DNA of 64,000 nt, taken from assembly GCF_001613345.1 (NCBI RefSeq), contig NZ_BDCE01000059.1, forward strand, positions 25,866-89,865, given 5' to 3'. Below the pieces are notes generated by a model. That model searched no databases and was not told the origin of the DNA. It was given only the letters and a program-made list of their open reading frames with translations. Of this stretch, positions 59,900 to 64,000 are shown one piece after another. Source of the stretch: Nocardia uniformis NBRC 13702 (GTDB lineage: Bacteria > Actinomycetota > Actinomycetes > Mycobacteriales > Mycobacteriaceae). A program made the translations under genes and the position numbers. Every line of letters starts with the position of its first letter. Position 1 is the stretch's first letter.

Positions 59900-61408
59900 T
59901 CACAGATTTCGTGCGGCGGCCGTCCCCGCGCGGCGACCGAAGAAGGTGCCGTCGCCCAATGAGGTGCCGCTGATGTAGCCGAAGCCGTGCAGGCCGTTGG
60001 CGGCGCGGCCGGCGGCGAAGAGGCCGCCGATCGGGTAGCCGTCGTGGTCGAGAACGTGGCCGTCGAGATCGGTGTGCAGGCCGCCGAGGGTGAAGACCGA
60101 AGCACCGGTGCCGCGGCGGTCACCTGATTCCGAGGGTGGGCGGATTCCGGCCTTGACGTCGATGGCGGCCAGGGGCGGGGTCAGCGGACGCAGCCAGCGC
60201 TGAGCTTTGTGCAGGTCGAGATCGGTGCCGTGGACGGCGAATTCGTTGTAGCGCGCGATCGTGTCGACGAGAGATCCGGCGGGGAGCCCGGCCAGCCGCT
60301 CGAGTTCCTCGGGGGTTTCGGCGACGTGGGTGGGTTGTACGCCCCAGCGCTGCGGTGCGGGTACGTCTTCGAAGCCCGTCTCGTCGACGATCACCCACAC
60401 GGCGGTATCGCCGCCCGCCCAGGCCCCGCCCATATTCTGCCGATACAGTGCCGCCTGCCCGATGCGCCCCGGATAGGTGTCCTCGTTCATGAACCGCTGC
60501 CCCCGCGCGTTCACCACCATGCCGCGTGCCGCGAGTCCGGGAATCAGTGACATGCCGACCTGCCCGGCACCCATATGCCGCACCGAGGCACCGAGCGCCT
60601 GCGCCATTCGGATACCGCTACCGTCATCGGTTCCTGCGCTGACCTTGGTGTGCCCCAACAACTGTGGCGCGTGATCGGCGAGCATGGCGTCGTTGTCGAC
60701 GAAGCCACCGGTCGTCAGCACCACACCGCGCAGCGCGCGAATGGTGATCTCCCTGCCGTACCGACGCGCGACCGCGCCCACCACGGTCCGATCGTCGGCG
60801 ACCACCAGCCTGGTGACATACGTGTCGAATAGTGTTTCCGCCCCGACTTTTTCGGCGGCGCCCGCCAAGCACTCCATCAGTAGATTCCCGCCGAAATCCT
60901 TGGCGGTCGGTCGATGTCCCCGTGGTGCGGGCTTCGCCAATTCCGTGAAGGGCCAACTGTTCTCGCCGAGCCACATGAGACCGTCATCGGTCGGCGGTAC
61001 CCAGGTCGGCGCATCCCACATCGAGGGTTTGAACGGCACTCCGCGATCGACCAACCATTGGAAGTGCTCGACGCTGCCCGAGCTGTACTCGGCGATCTTG
61101 GCCGGATCGGCGCTCGGTCCCAAGGCCGCGGTCAGGAAGGCCGCCATATCCTCCGGGGTGTCGTCGAATCCGCACGCCAGCTGTATGGGGGTGCCGCCGC
61201 CGAGGTAGATCTCGCCGCCCGACATGGCCGACGCGCCACCCGCACCACCGGCCCGGTCCAGCACCCGCACCCGTGCCCCGGTTCGCGCGGCCTCGAAGGC
61301 CGCCGAGGCGCCCGCCGCGCCGTAGCCGACCACCAGCACATCGGTCTCGATGTCGTAGTTGCTCACGTCGGTCGCCGCGCGTGGGGTCACCGAATTCCGC
61401 ACCGTCAT
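59900..61408 (-). CDS. FAD-dependent dehydrogenase, KstD / fumarate-reductase superfamily
   Basis: 502 residues. N-terminal FAD Rossmann motif VVGYGAAGASAAFEA (28-33 GxGxxG), then RGVVLTTGGFVDN, MVVNARGQRFMNEDTYPG and the C-terminal FAD contact GLFAAGRAANGLHGFGYISGTSLGDGTFFGRRAG. This superfamily includes 3-ketosteroid 1- and 4-dehydrogenases and also fumarate/urocanate-type reductases. Immediate downstream HsaA- and HsaD-like genes favour a ketosteroid dehydrogenase, but the KstD catalytic Tyr set could not be confirmed. First gene of the second catabolic group; divergent from the PEP-fusion gene. Confidence 0.82.
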   Translation of the reverse strand: MTVRNSVTPRAATDVSNYDIETDVLVVGYGAAGASAAFEAARTGARVRVLDRAGGAGGASAMSGGEIYLGGGTPIQLACGFDDTPEDMAAFLTAALGPSADPAKIAEYSSGSVEHFQWLVDRGVPFKPSMWDAPTWVPPTDDGLMWLGENSWPFTELAKPAPRGHRPTAKDFGGNLLMECLAGAAEKVGAETLFDTYVTRLVVADDRTVVGAVARRYGREITIRALRGVVLTTGGFVDNDAMLADHAPQLLGHTKVSAGTDDGSGIRMAQALGASVRHMGAGQVGMSLIPGLAARGMVVNARGQRFMNEDTYPGRIGQAALYRQNMGGAWAGGDTAVWVIVDETGFEDVPAPQRWGVQPTHVAETPEELERLAGLPAGSLVDTIARYNEFAVHGTDLDLHKAQRWLRPLTPPLAAIDVKAGIRPPSESGDRRGTGASVFTLGGLHTDLDGHVLDHDGYPIGGLFAAGRAANGLHGFGYISGTSLGDGTFFGRRAGTAAARNL

Positions 61409-61575
61409 ACCCTCGACATTCCCTTCGAAAGGCGAACGACATAGCGGCGCATCTTGCTCAATGACTCTCAGATCCCGATGACCGGGACTGGAACCCGTCG
61501 CCTACCAGCACCTGGGGCGATGGTGTGTGAACGGCGTCACGTCTCGGTTTCCGACGCCTCACGAGGAGGAGAGCA

Positions 61576-63960
61576 ATGCGGATTCTGGTCACCGGAGTCA
61601 CCGAGCCCAGTGGTCGCGCCGTGGCGCGGATGCTGTTGGCCGCGGGCCATGAGGTTGTCGGCCTGGACCGGCAACGGCATCGCTACGTGGACCCGCGGGC
61701 CGAGGCGATCGTCGGCGACCTGTCCGATCCGAAGGTGTGCGCTCGGGCGGTCGACAAGGCCGACACCGTGCTGCATCTGGCCGGACATTCGGTAGCCGCC
61801 ATTGCCCGCGCCGCCGAGAGTGCGGGCGCTCGACTGGTGATTCCCGTTGTGGCGGGCTCGGATTCGACGGTGGAGCGCATTGTCACCGGTAGCGGCGCGG
61901 ACGCGCTGATCGTGCGCATCCCGGTGGTGGCCGGTCGCCGAGTCGACCGCGGCAGCTGGCGCGCCCTGGAGAGCCTGGCGGGTACCCGCCGAGCCGAGGG
62001 ACTGCAGGTCCTGCACTACGACGATCTGGAGCGCTTCCTGGTGCTCGCCGCCGTCTCGCAGCGCACCGGTGTTGTCGGATTGGCCGCTCCCGGTACGGTT
62101 TCCGGTGATGACGTACGCACGATCCTGAAGGACGCGGGGGTCAAATACTCCGCGTGGCTGTCGCGTTCGACGGCGGGCCGCACCCTGGTGGACACCAGCG
62201 CCGCGCGCGACGAATGGCATTTCCGCTACGGCTGGACCGCCCGCGAAACGGTCACGGATACCGCGCGTGGCCTCCATGGCCGCAAGGCCGACGGCTCCGG
62301 TTTCCGCACCCGCCGCGGTGCTATCCCGCTGCCGAGTCATGTGGTGCCGCAATCGGCTCCGACCTCCGATGGCCATCGGCTGGTCTCCGGCGCGCCAGAG
62401 GGGTTCGAGGGCGAGTTCGACGACAAGATCGACGAGCGCATCCCGGTGCACACCGCCACCAATACCTCCGAGGCGCTACCCGGGCCGCTCACCCCACTCA
62501 CCATCGACCTGCAGGCCGGTGCGATTCGGCTCGGCAACGAGGCCATGGGCGCCATGATCGCGCTCGAGGGAATCGCGTTGGAGCACTGGGTTTCCCGCGT
62601 CACCAGCGTGCTCGGCCACCATATGTACATCAACCCGTCGATCGGTGTGTTCACCGCCGAGAACATGCCCGGCTGGGATGAGGAATCCATCCGCAAGGAC
62701 GTGTACGGCGCGATCGGCGATCTGGAGCTGCACCCGCTGGGCCGTCCGCCCATGGCGGGCGGCCGCCTCGGCACGCTCAGGGCGACCGGACGGGTGGCCG
62801 CGACCGCCCTCGCCTACGGCAGGACCGCCGAGCACATCAATGCCGCCTCACACGCGGAAGCTCTCACCCGCGAACAGATTTCCGAACTCACCGACGAGCA
62901 GCTGCACGCCCGCGCCCTACTGTGGCGCGACCGCCTGAACCAGGGCTGGCAGGCGGCGTCCATCGGCGTCATGATGACCGGTGCGGCCACCGCCATCCAC
63001 AAGGGCGAGGTGAAGATCAACCTGGAGCGCCTGGAATCGGCCCGGCCCATGCTGGCCGTGGAGCGACTGGCGGCACTGTGCCGCAAGGACGCCGGACTGC
63101 ACGAGGTAGCCCGCAGCGGCGATGTCGCTGCCGCACGCGAGAAGTCGCCGGAATTCGCCAAGGCTCTCGATGCCGAACTCGCCACGATGGGCCATCGCGG
63201 TCCCGGCGAATGCGAGCTCATCAACCCGACCTTCGGTGACCGCCCCGAACTGCTGGTCACCGCCGCCGGGCGGGCGGCCGAAATGCCTGCCCCGCACCGT
63301 GAATCGGTGGCCGAGCCGACGTCGCGCACCGCCAAGATGGCCGTCGGAGCGACCGTCAACCGGGAGCGCGCCCGCGACGCGGTCGTGCGCGTCACCAACT
63401 GCCTGCGTCTGGCCACCCAGGAGCGCGCCGCGCGGCTGGTCAAGGTCGGCAAGCTCACCGAGATCGAGGATTCGGCGTTCCTGACCCTCGACGAAATCCT
63501 GTGGGCCCCGGCGAATCTGAAGGAACGTGTGGCCCGACGCCGCGCCGAGCGCATTCGACTGAAGGGCATCCGCATGCCCGATCTGGTCAATGGCCGCTGG
63601 GAGCCGGAGGAGATCTCCGGCGCCATCGCGGTCGGCGATACCCTCACCGGCCTCGGCGTCAGCCCCGGCGTCGTGGAGGGGACCGTCAAGCGGGTACTGA
63701 CACTCGACGACGATATCGAGCCCGGCGATATCCTGGTCGCCGCGGTCACCGATACCGGCCACACCGCCATGTTCTCCTACGCGGGCGCGGTGGTCACCGA
63801 TATCGGTGGTGCCGCATCGCATGCCGCCATTGTGGCCCGCGAATTCGGCGTGCCCTGCGTGGTGGATACCAAGACCGCCAGTACGGGGCTGTCCGACGGC
63901 CAGCGGGTACGTGTCGACGGTGCGGCAGGAACGGTGACGCTGCTGACCGACGCGGAGTAG
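61576..63960 (+). CDS. SDR/epimerase fused to PEP-utilising body and phosphohistidine domain, no ATP-grasp
   Basis: 794 residues from the ATG at 61576, with GAGGAGGAGAG upstream. Residues 1-~230 are an NAD(P)-binding atypical SDR (TGVTEPSGRAVARMLLAAGHEVVGLD, VLHLAGHSV). The middle (~240-690) resembles the substrate-binding body of rifampin phosphotransferase/PEP-synthase-like proteins. Residues ~690-785 form the PEP-utilising mobile domain with the phosphohistidine loop (TDIGGAASHAAIVAREFG, H749; then VPCVVDT). The ATP-grasp domain that normally charges this His is missing. I recall a like-built protein, Rv2047c, in M. tuberculosis, of unknown function. Divergent from the KstD-like operon. 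Confidence 0.88.
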   Translation: MRILVTGVTEPSGRAVARMLLAAGHEVVGLDRQRHRYVDPRAEAIVGDLSDPKVCARAVDKADTVLHLAGHSVAAIARAAESAGARLVIPVVAGSDSTVERIVTGSGADALIVRIPVVAGRRVDRGSWRALESLAGTRRAEGLQVLHYDDLERFLVLAAVSQRTGVVGLAAPGTVSGDDVRTILKDAGVKYSAWLSRSTAGRTLVDTSAARDEWHFRYGWTARETVTDTARGLHGRKADGSGFRTRRGAIPLPSHVVPQSAPTSDGHRLVSGAPEGFEGEFDDKIDERIPVHTATNTSEALPGPLTPLTIDLQAGAIRLGNEAMGAMIALEGIALEHWVSRVTSVLGHHMYINPSIGVFTAENMPGWDEESIRKDVYGAIGDLELHPLGRPPMAGGRLGTLRATGRVAATALAYGRTAEHINAASHAEALTREQISELTDEQLHARALLWRDRLNQGWQAASIGVMMTGAATAIHKGEVKINLERLESARPMLAVERLAALCRKDAGLHEVARSGDVAAAREKSPEFAKALDAELATMGHRGPGECELINPTFGDRPELLVTAAGRAAEMPAPHRESVAEPTSRTAKMAVGATVNRERARDAVVRVTNCLRLATQERAARLVKVGKLTEIEDSAFLTLDEILWAPANLKERVARRRAERIRLKGIRMPDLVNGRWEPEEISGAIAVGDTLTGLGVSPGVVEGTVKRVLTLDDDIEPGDILVAAVTDTGHTAMFSYAGAVVTDIGGAASHAAIVAREFGVPCVVDTKTASTGLSDGQRVRVDGAAGTVTLLTDAE

Positions 63961-64000
63961 CCCCTCCGAGGCCGCATCTCGAGATCAGCGGCCCCACCTC

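Noticed and set aside
61470..61530. Possible tRNA-like segment (CGGGACTGGAACCCG)
   Set aside because: The stem is present, but the T-loop consensus, anticodon arm and acceptor pairing are missing on both strands.

Overview
The window is GC-rich actinobacterial DNA, most likely from Nocardia or a close relative in the Mycobacteriales. Evidence: GTG/TTG starts and GC-biased codons; a core gene order that, as I remember it, matches the Mycobacterium tuberculosis lepA-to-proA region (about Rv2404c to Rv2427c); methylglucose-lipopolysaccharide genes (octT, gpgP); an XRE/DUF397 pair; and steroid-type ring-degradation enzymes (KshA, HsaA and HsaC homologues). The genus is an inference. No rRNA, tRNA, insertion sequence, prophage or CRISPR array was found.

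1-16.3 kb is the conserved block: lepA (cut by the window start), a solitary PemK/MazF-like gene, aqpZ, the three-gene transglutaminase/alpha-E/ATP-grasp operon, rpsT, a thioesterase, holA, comEC, comEA, and the tightly overlapping operon nadD-rsfS-gpgP-octT-degV. 16.5-28.0 kb is an accessory insert of small enzymes and regulators: HD protein, TetR, a sigma-factor remnant, GrpB, VOC, HxlR, RidA, a beta-lactamase-fold lipoprotein, a quinone-oxidoreductase/TetR pair, XRE/DUF397, MmcQ and a BCCT transporter. At 28.1-31.9 kb the conserved order resumes with VWA protein, MoxR ATPase and proA.

32-41 kb holds a drug-type MFS transporter, a luciferase-like monooxygenase/FMN reductase pair followed by YceI and GNAT genes, ribokinase, an NmrA-like/TetR pair, and an unusual fusion of an old-yellow-enzyme domain with a deazaflavin (F420)-type domain.

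41-61.4 kb is a catabolic region for a polycyclic, steroid-like substrate. One minus-strand group encodes an HsaB-like flavin reductase, KshA, a small Cys-rich protein, a KshB-like reductase, an HsaC-like extradiol dioxygenase, a luciferase-like monooxygenase and an alcohol dehydrogenase. A second minus-strand group encodes a KstD-like flavoprotein, HsaA-like monooxygenase and HsaD-like hydrolase. Between them lie IclR, PadR, MFS, a bifunctional ribBA, TetR/hydrolase and LuxR-ATPase genes. Together the enzymes could dehydrogenate and 9-hydroxylate a 3-ketosteroid-like nucleus, hydroxylate the resulting phenol, cleave it and hydrolyse the product. The same 17-bp palindrome (TATTTC-N5-GAAATA) lies just upstream of the flavin reductase gene and of ribBA, which suggests that flavin supply is co-regulated with flavin-consuming catabolism.

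61.6-64 kb encodes the most unusual protein: an SDR/epimerase domain joined to a PEP-synthase/rifampin-phosphotransferase-like body and a phosphohistidine domain, with no ATP-grasp domain. Five copies of a 76-91 bp palindromic dispersed repeat punctuate the window, three of them between convergent genes.
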